From Thermoprotei archaeon (GTDB taxonomy: Archaea; Thermoproteota; Thermoprotei; Thermofilales; B15-G2), in assembly GCA_003649445.1 (NCBI GenBank), contig QMRV01000023.1:1-37109 (forward strand): a DNA stretch of 37,109 nt, in the 5' to 3' direction. The notes beneath the pieces were generated by a model, which saw only the letters and a list, made by a program, of their open reading frames with translations, was not told where the DNA came from and made no database searches. Shown one piece after another: positions 23,711-31,868 of the stretch. A program made the position numbers and the translations under genes. How positions within the stretch are numbered: position 1 is the stretch's first letter; every line of letters starts with the position of its first letter.

Positions 23711-23730
23711 CTTCCTCCACGGGGAAGAAG
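23711..23730 (-). promoter_or_regulatory. Hairpin covering the nuoA Shine-Dalgarno sequence
   Basis: On the mRNA, CTTCTTCC then CCGT then GGAGGAAG form an 8-bp stem (one G-U pair) with a four-base loop. The 3' arm is exactly the nuoA ribosome binding site (GGAGG, 23714-23718). Folding would hide it from the ribosome, so this may be a thermosensor or another translational switch for the first hydrogenase gene, or it may be chance. Confidence 0.5.
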
Positions 23731-23846
23731 AGCTTAGAATACTAATAGTTAACGGTGGGTTATCTCAATAAAAGCTAAAGAATATTTACCTATAGTAAAA
23801 TCTCAGCAAATATTTTGTCCAACGGTCCGCTGAATACTGTAAAACT

Positions 23847-25094
23847 CTACTTTAGCTCGATACCTTTTGTCTCTGGGAATAGCCAGATGAGAGCCGAGGC
23901 GATGTAAGCTGAAAGTGCCGCCCCCCAACTCCAGTGGAGCGAGAGCCAAGCCACTAGCACTGGACTAATGAAGTTTATTCCCCTGCCAGTGTTGAAGATA
24001 AAACCGAGAGCAGTACTTCTAACTTTTGTCGGGAAGAGTTCTGAAAGAACAGCGCCGAATCCGCTCCAGAAACCAGTGAAGAATCCTAAAAAGAGTCCTG
24101 CGGCTAGCATTAGTAAGGGGTCTTTTATTAAGAGGACGTATGCTAGGATCATAGTGGCTTCAGAGGCAGTAAATATTGTCTATGTTATTCTTCTGCCGAG
24201 CTTGTCTTGCAAATATCCGTAGGAGATGTATCCGAGCCAAGCTCCTACTTGAGTTACTATCAACCACTCGGCGCTCCTTACTACGGTAAATCCTCTTTCT
24301 TTAGCTAAAAACACTGGAACCCAGCTCCAGAACATCCAGTAAGAAAACATGGCTAAGACGTCTATCGCTAAACCAATCAGTGTTCTGAAGACAAGCTTCC
24401 TTGAAAAGAGATAGAGCAGGCTTATTCTATGCTTTTCTTTATCTTTACTCTGTAGCCATAGCGTAGACTCAGGCACCTTAGATCGAACATATATGACTAA
24501 CAGTACAGGAATACTTGCCGCAGCAAAAGCAGCTCTCCAGCCGAATATTGGGTATATGAGAATAGTGTCTGCGATAGCTATGAGTACTCCGAGGGGCCAA
24601 CCAGACTGCACTAAGCCCACTGCGAAGCCTCTTTTTTCAGCTGGGACAATTTCTGCTACTAAAGTCATGCCAGTGCTCCATTCTGCTCCCAGCCCTAATC
24701 CTACAATAAAGCGGAAGAGTATTAGCTCGTAAAAGGTTCTTGAGAGAGCTATCCCTATAGTTGCAGCACCATAAATAAGCAGTGATGTCATTAGCACTTT
24801 AACTCTGCCGAATTTATCAGCGAGTATGCCAGATCCTATTCCTCCTATAACTGTTCCTATTAGTCCCACCGATATAGCTAGCCCAAAGGCTATTCTGTCG
24901 ATATTGAGCGTGGTCATTACTGGTATAGCTAACATGGAAAATAGCATGAAGTCGAAGGCCTCAAAAGCCCACCCTAACATTACTGCTACTATAGTATGTA
25001 GTGCCTCGCCTTTTAGACTAGTTTCCTCACCGTATATCTGTGTGTCTTCTTCTCCAGAGTATAATGCATCGCCCTTAAGGCTACTTGAAAACAT
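23847..25094 (-). pseudogene. MFS transporter interrupted by a single in-frame amber codon
   Basis: Reads as one 415-codon major facilitator superfamily protein of the metabolite:H+ symporter type (12 helices) but for TAG at 24180-24182. Before it: FEAFDFMLFSMLAIPVM (TM1), ADKFGRVKVL (loop 2-3 signature), FIVGLGLGAEWSTGMTLVAE (TM4), WPLGVLIAIADTILIY, up to LQDKLGRRIT. After it, in the same frame, TIFTASEATMILAYVLL continues through ELFPTKVRSTALGF to a normal end FPETKGIELK. A one-base change (for example TGG to TAG) explains the stop. The product, if truncated, would lack the last four or five helices. TATA TTTATACTT at 25115-25123 suggests a leaderless ATG 25094. Substrate unknown, probably an organic acid or sugar. 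Confidence 0.82.
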
Positions 25095-25114
25095 GGAACT
25101 AGTTTAGCTAAAGA

Positions 25115-25123
25115 AGTATAAAT
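25115..25123 (-). promoter_or_regulatory. TATA box for the MFS gene
   Basis: TTTATACTT on the minus strand, centred about 25 nt before ATG 25094, with no ribosome binding site between. Promoter sequence looks intact although the gene is interrupted. Confidence 0.45.
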
Positions 25124-25199
25124 TCTCATTTTAAAAGTACTGTGAAAAAGAAGTTTACTGTAAGTATGCTTAAAGTATACTTTTGCCAAAAAATAGCTT

Positions 25200-26474
25200 T
25201 TACTTCTCAATTATTTGGAATATTCTTTTGAGTAACATCCAGCCATGGTCAATTAGCCCTAAACTTCCTTTGCAGAAACATTCTTTCTCTGAAAACAGAG
25301 ATAATCCATCAGGAGTTATGTTAGGAGAGTACACTATAAATGGTACTGGGTCGTCTGTATGTGCTTTTACGCTATAGGGAGTAGCGTGGTCTGAAGTTAC
25401 TAGAATGGCTACTTTACTCAAGTCTATCTTCTCTATGAGAGGCTTAATGAAGCACTCGTCAATTAGTTCTATGGATTCTACTTTTCTCTCGAATTCTCCG
25501 TCATGTCCAGGTTCATCGGGTCCCTTGAGGTGTACATAGACTACATCATTTTCTCTCAGCAGGATTAGAGTTTTATCTAGCATGATGCTGTATTCTTTCC
25601 TCTTGTCCGGTAAGAGGTCTACTTCAGCTACGCTCATTTGAGTTAGTCTTGCTATTCCTTTCTCTACAGGCATCTCAGCTATAGCGGAGAACTTTTTCCC
25701 TGAATATAGCTCAGAGATTGGAGGTACTTTAGGCAGCTTGTTTCCGGCGTCGCGAAGTAGTATCATGTTTGCGGGAAGAAGCCCTCTCTTTTTTCTCTCT
25801 ATGTTTACTCTGTGATCTTTGAGCGCTTCAAATACTTTCTTCGTGAAGATATTTGCTAGCTCAGCAGTTCTTTTGGCTTCAGGACTGTCGTCTAGTGGAG
25901 CACAGGGAGCAACTACTGGCTCATAGCTCTTGACGGCAACTGAAATAGGACCTTCTTTCCTATATGCAGGGTCGGTGTTACTCACGTTTCCAGAGAGCTT
26001 ATATTTGTCGCTTCCTATGACAACGACTGCCCTATGACCCACCGTAGCTACGACTTTAGCGTATGCATCGTATTTTCCCAAGTTGATGTATTCTACCGAC
26101 TTAGCCAGTTCCTTTGCTTCTTCTGATGTTAAAGTTCGTCCGCATCTTCTATTAATAATTCTTCTGCCGCTGTCATCAACTGTAGCAAAATTAGCCCTAA
26201 AAGCCACTTCGTACTCCTCCCTAATTCTTATGCCCGCTCCTAGAGCCTCAATGGGTCCTCTTCCTGTATACTGCTTGTGCGGGTCGTAGCCTAGAATAGA
26301 AAGCACAGCTGCGTCGCTTTCAGGGGCTATTCCTCTAGCTATGGTGAAAACCATGCCTCCTTTCGATTTCTTGGCAAGAGAGTCTAGTGAAGGTTTTTTA
26401 GCTACTTCATAGGATGTAGGCTTGTCTACGAGTCTGTCAGCTGCCCCGTCCAATACTAGATATAGTAGTTTCAT
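25200..26474 (-). CDS. apgM: Cofactor-independent phosphoglycerate mutase, archaeal ApgM type
   Basis: 424 residues, in the normal range for archaeal ApgM, which interconverts 3- and 2-phosphoglycerate in glycolysis and gluconeogenesis. It is an alkaline-phosphatase-superfamily enzyme. LYLVLDGAADR (D9) and the phosphorylated Ser region APESDAAVLSILGYDP (S53) give the first metal and nucleophile sites; YTGRGPIEALGAGI, LKGPDEPGHDGE and LVTSDHATPYSVKAHTDDPV give the remaining metal ligands. It is transcribed alone. Start ATG 26474. No disagreement with the family was seen. Confidence 0.94.
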   Translation of the reverse strand: MKLLYLVLDGAADRLVDKPTSYEVAKKPSLDSLAKKSKGGMVFTIARGIAPESDAAVLSILGYDPHKQYTGRGPIEALGAGIRIREEYEVAFRANFATVDDSGRRIINRRCGRTLTSEEAKELAKSVEYINLGKYDAYAKVVATVGHRAVVVIGSDKYKLSGNVSNTDPAYRKEGPISVAVKSYEPVVAPCAPLDDSPEAKRTAELANIFTKKVFEALKDHRVNIERKKRGLLPANMILLRDAGNKLPKVPPISELYSGKKFSAIAEMPVEKGIARLTQMSVAEVDLLPDKRKEYSIMLDKTLILLRENDVVYVHLKGPDEPGHDGEFERKVESIELIDECFIKPLIEKIDLSKVAILVTSDHATPYSVKAHTDDPVPFIVYSPNITPDGLSLFSEKECFCKGSLGLIDHGWMLLKRIFQIIEK

Positions 26475-26600
26475 TGAGAAGAAAATAGGGAATTAGTAAT
26501 TAAACTTAGTGTTTTCGATAAGGCATGTTTTAGACGGTTTACCCTAGTCCTATTGAAAGGTATTGTTTATTAAGCGGTATTTTTCTAAAAAATGGAGTAA

Positions 26601-26606
26601 GGTGGA
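26601..26606 (+). promoter_or_regulatory. Ribosome binding site of atpA
   Basis: GGTGGA five nucleotides before ATG 26612. A TATA-like TTTATTAA lies about 45 nt upstream of the start, so this gene has a real leader, unlike several others here. Confidence 0.5.
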
Positions 26607-26611
26607 CTTAA

Positions 26612-28414
26612 ATGAGTGTTGAACGCCGAGGAGTCATAAGAAAGGTTAGCGGGCCTGTAGTTGTTGCTGAAGGTATTCCCGATATCAAGTTAGGAGAAGT
26701 AGTCGATGTTGGTAGAGAAAGACTTATCGGTGAAGTCGTTAGAATTTCTGAAAACTTCTTCACAATACAAGTCTACGAGTCCACCAGTGGAATTAAGCCT
26801 GGAGAGCCAGTTTATGCCACCGGTAAGTTACTTGTAGCCGAGCTTGGCCCTGGCTTAATGAGCACTATTTTCGATGGAGTCCAGAGACCCTTAGAGGAAA
26901 TACTCAGAAGGGCTGGAAGCTTTATCAAAAGAGGAATAAAGGTAAATGCGCTTCCAAGAAATAAAAAGTGGTATTTCAAGCCTACTGTCTCTAAGGGAGA
27001 GAAAGTGGAAGGAGGAGATGTTCTAGGTATAGTAAAGGAAACACCGTTAATAGAGCACAAAGTAATGGTTCCTCCAGGTATTAGTGGAGAAGTAACGAAA
27101 ATTGAGGAAGGAGAATTTACTATAGAAGAGCCTGTAGCGGTGCTTGAGAAAAACGGCAGAGAAATAGAAGTTAAAATGTATCACGAGTGGCCTGTGAGAG
27201 TTCCTAGACCCTATAAGAGGAGATTGCCTTTAATAGTGCCACTCGTTACAGGCCAAAGAGTACTAGACACGTTCTTCCCAATAGCTAAAGGTGGCGCAGC
27301 TTGTATACCAGGAGGCTTCGGCACCGGAAAAACTGTCACTTTACATAAAGTAAGCATGTATAGTGACGCTGATATAGTTGTCTACATTGGATGTGGAGAA
27401 AGAGGTAATGAGATGTGTGAGCTGTTAACAGAGTTTCCGAAGCTAATAGACCATAGAAGCAAGCGTCCGCTAATCGAAAAGAGTATAATGATAGCCAATA
27501 CATCTAACATGCCTGTCTCGGCCCGTGAGGCGAGCATCTACATGGGAGTAACTATGGCTGAGTACTACAGAGACATGGGCTACGACGTCGCCTTAATAGC
27601 CGACTCTACTTCTAGATGGGCTGAAGCTCTCAGAGAGATATCGGGTAGACTTGGAGAAATGCCTGTAGAAAGAGGATTTCCTGCCTACCTGCCTGACAGA
27701 ATAGCCGAATTCTATGAGCGAGCCGGCCGAGTAGAGTGCTTAGGCAGACCAGATAGAGTAGGCTCGCTTACAATAATGGGTGCAGTTTCTCCTCCAGGCG
27801 GCGACTTCAATGAGCCTGTTACAATACATACTCTGAGGTTCGTTGGAGCAATGTGGGCTCTGTCGACAGATCTAGCTTACAGAAGACACTTCCCTGCAGT
27901 AGACTGGCTCAAGAGCTTCAGTCAGTACGCTGATATAGTTGAAGAGTGGTGGAGAAAAGAAGTAGCAGAAGACTTCGCGCAATACAGACGCAGAGCGCTT
28001 AACCTGCTCACAGTGGCTTCTGAAATAGAAGCTATAGCCTCTATAGTCGGTGAAGGAGCCTTACCAGACGACCAGAGGCTAATTCTCCTCGCAGCAGAAA
28101 TAATTAGGGAAGGTTTCCTTGTACAGACAGCGCTCGAAGGAGTAGACGTCAGGTGCTCGCCGGTAAAACAGTACTGGATGCTGAAAATGATGATGGATTT
28201 CTATGATAAAGCCTATGTATTGATCAAGAACAGAGTACCTATCGACGAAATAGCCGAGCTGCCCGAAGTCTTCGAGATGATGAGAGTCAAAGATGATGAA
28301 AGAGATCTAGAGGCAGTAAAAGACCTCTACGAAAGAGTTATGAAGGCTCTAGAAAATATTGCTAAGAAGTATAATATTTCACTAGAAGCTTTCAAAGAGG
28401 TGGGTTTAAGGTGA
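26612..28414 (+). CDS. atpA: A-type ATP synthase catalytic subunit A
   Basis: 600 residues, the normal length for the catalytic A subunit of archaeal A1AO ATP synthase. The P-loop is GGFGTGKT (about 234-241). Other landmarks are the non-homologous insert after residue 115, [46 protein letters not shown] and the C-terminal [13 protein letters not shown] [20 protein letters not shown]. It makes or hydrolyses ATP, driven by rotation of the central stalk. First gene of atpA-B-D-C; its TGA overlaps the GTG start of atpB. No intein. Confidence 0.97.
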   Translation: MSVERRGVIRKVSGPVVVAEGIPDIKLGEVVDVGRERLIGEVVRISENFFTIQVYESTSGIKPGEPVYATGKLLVAELGPGLMSTIFDGVQRPLEEILRRAGSFIKRGIKVNALPRNKKWYFKPTVSKGEKVEGGDVLGIVKETPLIEHKVMVPPGISGEVTKIEEGEFTIEEPVAVLEKNGREIEVKMYHEWPVRVPRPYKRRLPLIVPLVTGQRVLDTFFPIAKGGAACIPGGFGTGKTVTLHKVSMYSDADIVVYIGCGERGNEMCELLTEFPKLIDHRSKRPLIEKSIMIANTSNMPVSAREASIYMGVTMAEYYRDMGYDVALIADSTSRWAEALREISGRLGEMPVERGFPAYLPDRIAEFYERAGRVECLGRPDRVGSLTIMGAVSPPGGDFNEPVTIHTLRFVGAMWALSTDLAYRRHFPAVDWLKSFSQYADIVEEWWRKEVAEDFAQYRRRALNLLTVASEIEAIASIVGEGALPDDQRLILLAAEIIREGFLVQTALEGVDVRCSPVKQYWMLKMMMDFYDKAYVLIKNRVPIDEIAELPEVFEMMRVKDDERDLEAVKDLYERVMKALENIAKKYNISLEAFKEVGLR

Positions 28415-29820
28415 GTGAGGAGTTTAGGTATATTAAAGAATATCAAGGTAAGTGGTATAAAGGAGCACGAGAGATCAGAGGCTCATTGATGTTTGTAGAA
28501 AAAGTGGGAAATGTAGGATACGATGAAGAAGTTAAAATAATAGGAACAGATGGCAGAGAAAGAGTAGGAAGGGTTCTTGAAACCAGTCAAGACGAAGTAG
28601 TAATCCAGATACTAGGCGATAGGGCTGGTCTGACAACAGACTGTCTTATTCACTTCACAGGAACTACGTTCAAAATAAGGGTTTCTGAAGAAGTTCTTGG
28701 AAGGATGTTTAATGGACGCTTTGAGCCAATAGACGGCTTGCCTCCAGTAATGTTTGGTGAGAAAAGAGAGATAACAGGAGAGCCGATAAACCCTGTCGCA
28801 AGAGAGTATCCACATGATTTTATTCAGACAGGAATATCTGCCATAGACGGAAGCCTAAGTCTCGTAAGAGGACAAAAGCTGCCAATATTCAGTGTATCTG
28901 GTCTTCCTCACAATATGCTTGCAGCACAAATAGCTAGACAGGCTACTGTAAGAGGAAAAGAGGAAGAATTCGCAGTAGTCTTCGCGGGAATCGGTCTAAG
29001 AAGCGCTGAAGCAGAGTTCTTCGTAAAAGAGTTCACAGAATCCGGCGCCATCGAGAGATCAGTAGTAATCCTAAATCTGGCAGAAGATCCTGCAGTAGAA
29101 AGACTCATGACTCCAAGAATAGCTCTTACAGTAGCCGAGTACCTTGCTTTCGAGTTAGAAATGCATGTACTAGTCATATTGACTGATATGACAAACTACT
29201 GTGAAGCTCTACGCGAAATGAGCGCAGCAAGAGGAGAAATTCCAGGCAGAATGGGCTACCCAGGATACATGTATTCTGACCTAGCCACAATATACGAGAG
29301 AGCAGGAATAATTAAAGGCAAGAAAGGCAGCATAACGTTGCTCCCGATTCTTACAATGCCCGGCGGAGATTTAAGACATCCAATACCAGACCTTACAGGA
29401 TATATTACTGAGGGACAGATAATACTTAGCCAGGAGCTTCATGCTCGCGGAATATATCCACCTATAAACGTTCTGCCGAGCCTAAGCAGATTAATGAAAG
29501 CTGGCATAGGTCCTGACAAAACAAGAGAAGACCACAAGTATGTTGCAGAGCAGCTCTACGATGCTTATTCCAGAGGAGTAAAAGCAAGAGATTTGGCAAG
29601 AATCGTAGGAGAAGTTGGACTAAGCCCGAGAATGAGAAGATTCCTCAAATTTGCTGATGAGTTCGAAAACAGGTACGTTAAACAAGGAGTAAGAGAAAAT
29701 AGAAGTATTGAAGAGACCTTAGATATCGCCTGGGAAGTCCTATCACTACTACCCGAAGAAGAGCTAGTAAGAATACCGAAACACATCATATCAAAGTACC
29801 ATCCTGCACATAGTGGATAG
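28411..29820 (+). CDS. atpB: A-type ATP synthase regulatory subunit B
   Basis: 469 residues, family length. It alternates with A in the headpiece. The P-loop is degenerate (SGLPHN), as expected for B. Conserved stretches: [56 protein letters not shown] and [20 protein letters not shown]. Start GTG 28411 overlaps the atpA stop. The next gene, atpD, begins 2 nt after the stop codon. Confidence 0.97.
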   Translation: MSEEFRYIKEYQGKWYKGAREIRGSLMFVEKVGNVGYDEEVKIIGTDGRERVGRVLETSQDEVVIQILGDRAGLTTDCLIHFTGTTFKIRVSEEVLGRMFNGRFEPIDGLPPVMFGEKREITGEPINPVAREYPHDFIQTGISAIDGSLSLVRGQKLPIFSVSGLPHNMLAAQIARQATVRGKEEEFAVVFAGIGLRSAEAEFFVKEFTESGAIERSVVILNLAEDPAVERLMTPRIALTVAEYLAFELEMHVLVILTDMTNYCEALREMSAARGEIPGRMGYPGYMYSDLATIYERAGIIKGKKGSITLLPILTMPGGDLRHPIPDLTGYITEGQIILSQELHARGIYPPINVLPSLSRLMKAGIGPDKTREDHKYVAEQLYDAYSRGVKARDLARIVGEVGLSPRMRRFLKFADEFENRYVKQGVRENRSIEETLDIAWEVLSLLPEEELVRIPKHIISKYHPAHSG

Positions 29821-29822
29821 CC

Positions 29823-30431
29823 ATGAGTACTACTTCTTTAAGATACTTACCTGCATCAAGGGGAACGCTCCTTAGACTGCGCCAGCAGCTAGAGCTAGCG
29901 AGAAGAGGGAAAAGTGTTCTCGAGATGAGGAGAGATCAGCTCATTAAGGAGATATTTGCTATGCTAGATAAGCTGAAGATGAGAGCTAAAGTAGAGGAAA
30001 AGTACATTAAGGCCTTAGAGGAAGTTAATCATCTCAGGTTAAACAGAAGAGAACCCGAGTTTTCTTCGATAGCTTCGCTTGTGAAGCCTCCAATTATAGA
30101 CGCGCTTATGGTCAGCGTGCAGGGCGTACCTGTACCTCAGGTGAGAATATTAAAAGAACCTGATTTTTCTCAAGTAAGGGATCCTGAGTACCGTTCAGCG
30201 CTTGTAGCGCTATGGGAAGCTATTAAAAATCTTATTGAGATAACAAATATAGAGATGGCTGTAGAAAGGCTCTGTGCCCAATTAAGCTACATTAATAGAG
30301 TAGTAAATAGTCTTGAAGAAAACTTCATACCTACTCTAGAAGAAACTATAAGGTACATTGAGGAAAAAATTGAAGAAGAAATGCTCGAAGAATTTGTTAG
30401 ACTAAAGAGGTATAGTAGGGTGGGAGTATAG
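29823..30431 (+). CDS. atpD: A-type ATP synthase central stalk subunit D
   Basis: 202 residues, the D (rotor) subunit that forms a long antiparallel coiled coil inside the A3B3 ring. Visible: ASRGTLLRLRQQLELARRGK at the N-terminal helix, KRDQLIKEIF-like RRDQLIKEIFAMLDK, and the C-terminal helix RRVNALE-like NRVVNSLEENFIPTLEETIR. ATG 29823. Its stop TAG overlaps the proposed start of atpC. Confidence 0.93.
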   Translation: MSTTSLRYLPASRGTLLRLRQQLELARRGKSVLEMRRDQLIKEIFAMLDKLKMRAKVEEKYIKALEEVNHLRLNRREPEFSSIASLVKPPIIDALMVSVQGVPVPQVRILKEPDFSQVRDPEYRSALVALWEAIKNLIEITNIEMAVERLCAQLSYINRVVNSLEENFIPTLEETIRYIEEKIEEEMLEEFVRLKRYSRVGV

Positions 30432-31369
30432 AGGATTATTTAGCTATTCGGGCTCATGGCCTTAAATTGCATCTTCTTAGAGAAAGAGACTACGAAGACC
30501 TAGCTTATGGTAGAAGAAGCTTAAGAGATATAGGTTACTTGGAAGCTCCAGAGGAACAGTATGAAATAAGCGAAATTTTAGGTAAAATTGCCTTAAAGTA
30601 TATTGAACGCATAAATTTCTTGTCAAAAATACCTAGTATATACTCTACTTTCTTTAAAGCCTTCTTAGAGGAACTTGAAGTGGAGAACATTAAGGCTAAA
30701 ATAAGATTCATTTACGGCGAAGAAAAGGAAATAGAATTCTTTTACCCATACTACAATTTCGTATCGGCTGAGAAGTTAACTAAAGTTAAATCTCTAAAGG
30801 AAATAGAGAATCTTCTCAAGAAAACTCCTCTTCAATTGCCCTTAACCAAAATAAGCAGACACGGGCTTGATGCTGTTCTCATGTCTCTTGAGTCAAAGTA
30901 CTTCTCATATTTAAGAAAAGAAATTAAAGCGAATTTTCTAAAGAAAATGAAGATAGTAGATTTAATAGACTATGAAGGTCTATCAAGACTACTCTATTGG
31001 CTAATGATACTCGGCGAGAATGCTGTTAAAAACCTTGACAAACTATTTATTCAAGGCTTCTATTCAAAAGATGTAACTTACTTTCTCTCACTAGAGCGTT
31101 TATCTAAAAAACTCGGACTAAAGTATGAAGAAGTAGTCGAGTGCAAAAAATCTGGAAGAATATCAAAAGTGCTAGCTAGCTTAGATAAGATGCTTTTAGC
31201 CAGAGCCAGAACAAAAGCTCTATTTAACCCGATATCGATACTCTATGTCTACTACTATATGCTGCTCTGTAGAAACGAGCGTAAAAATCTCGAAAAAATA
31301 GTTATTGGCCGCGAGCTTAAGCTTCCGCCACAGATAGTACTATCTTCGCTTACCCTGTTTTCGCTTTAG
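30428..31369 (+). CDS. atpC: A-type ATP synthase subunit C, probable non-standard ATA start
   Basis: About 313 residues of the subunit C (d-like) that links the central stalk to the membrane ring; all alpha-helical. The first normal start codon is a TTG at 30467 with no ribosome binding site, but the reading frame stays open upstream and encodes EDYLAIRAHGLKLHLLRERD, which resembles the conserved N-terminal helix of subunit C. Taking ATA at 30428-30430 gives a start that overlaps the atpD stop (ATAG), placed 3-6 nt after GGGTGGGAG. The annotation therefore uses 30428 with a question mark; 30467 is the conservative choice. The C-terminus overlaps the convergent atpK by 4 bp. Confidence 0.78.
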   Translation: MEDYLAIRAHGLKLHLLRERDYEDLAYGRRSLRDIGYLEAPEEQYEISEILGKIALKYIERINFLSKIPSIYSTFFKAFLEELEVENIKAKIRFIYGEEKEIEFFYPYYNFVSAEKLTKVKSLKEIENLLKKTPLQLPLTKISRHGLDAVLMSLESKYFSYLRKEIKANFLKKMKIVDLIDYEGLSRLLYWLMILGENAVKNLDKLFIQGFYSKDVTYFLSLERLSKKLGLKYEEVVECKKSGRISKVLASLDKMLLARARTKALFNPISILYVYYYMLLCRNERKNLEKIVIGRELKLPPQIVLSSLTLFSL

Positions 31370-31725
31370 ATTTTTCCTAGTATCATTATAGCTACTAGTA
31401 GCCCGTATATCGCTATACCCTCGGCTAGACCTCCTAGAATCAAAATGTATGTTTTTAGTTCAGGACGTTCAGCTGAAGCAGCGAAACCGGCTTTAGCTAC
31501 AGCTGCTAAAGCTATTCCTGAGGCTAAACAGCTCATCGAGACAGCTACTGCCGCTGCAAGGAAGGGGAATGTTTCGGCTGTAATTATTGCTGACTTAGCA
31601 GTAGTCTTTACTGGCGCTGGAGGAGGGGTTTTGCTCGCATACGCGTGAAGGGTTACTACTGCTAGTGTTGCTATTAGGTTTATGATGATTAGTAGCTTGA
31701 CTACTGTTTTCTCGGAAATTTTCAT
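31366..31725 (-). CDS. atpK: A-type ATP synthase membrane rotor subunit K (proteolipid c)
   Basis: 119 residues from ATG 31725 (GTG 31734 also possible). An N-terminal hydrophobic signal-like helix ending near LHAYASK is followed by a two-helix hairpin. The ion-binding Glu is in the last helix, GGLAEGIAIYGLLVAIM. The other helix, CLASGIALAAVAKAGFAASA, is the Gly/Ala-rich partner. One hairpin per protomer, so a c-type ring. I do not see a clear Na+ signature to choose between H+ and Na+. It is transcribed alone from TTTATAAA at 31757-31764. Confidence 0.93.
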   Translation of the reverse strand: MKISEKTVVKLLIIINLIATLAVVTLHAYASKTPPPAPVKTTAKSAIITAETFPFLAAAVAVSMSCLASGIALAAVAKAGFAASAERPELKTYILILGGLAEGIAIYGLLVAIMILGKI

Positions 31726-31756
31726 ATCAATCACGCAGAAGACTAGCTCTTTTCAT

Positions 31757-31764
31757 TTATAAAC
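31757..31764 (-). promoter_or_regulatory. TATA box for atpK
   Basis: TTTATAAA on the minus strand, about 35 nt before ATG 31725. This is a classic box A, which fits the high expression expected of the rotor ring subunit. Confidence 0.55.
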
Positions 31765-31868
31765 ATTGCCTTGTAGTTCTAAACATCTAGTCAAGAGGAA
31801 ATAATACTAGAGTAATAAAAGAGAAAAGAATTATTTAACTAACGGAAATTGCCTTAAGAAAACTATAG

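Noticed and set aside
24180..24182. Amber codon as pyrrolysine
   Set aside because: No PYLIS-like context can be judged and no pyl genes are in the window; MFS proteins are not known to need pyrrolysine. A nonsense change is simpler.
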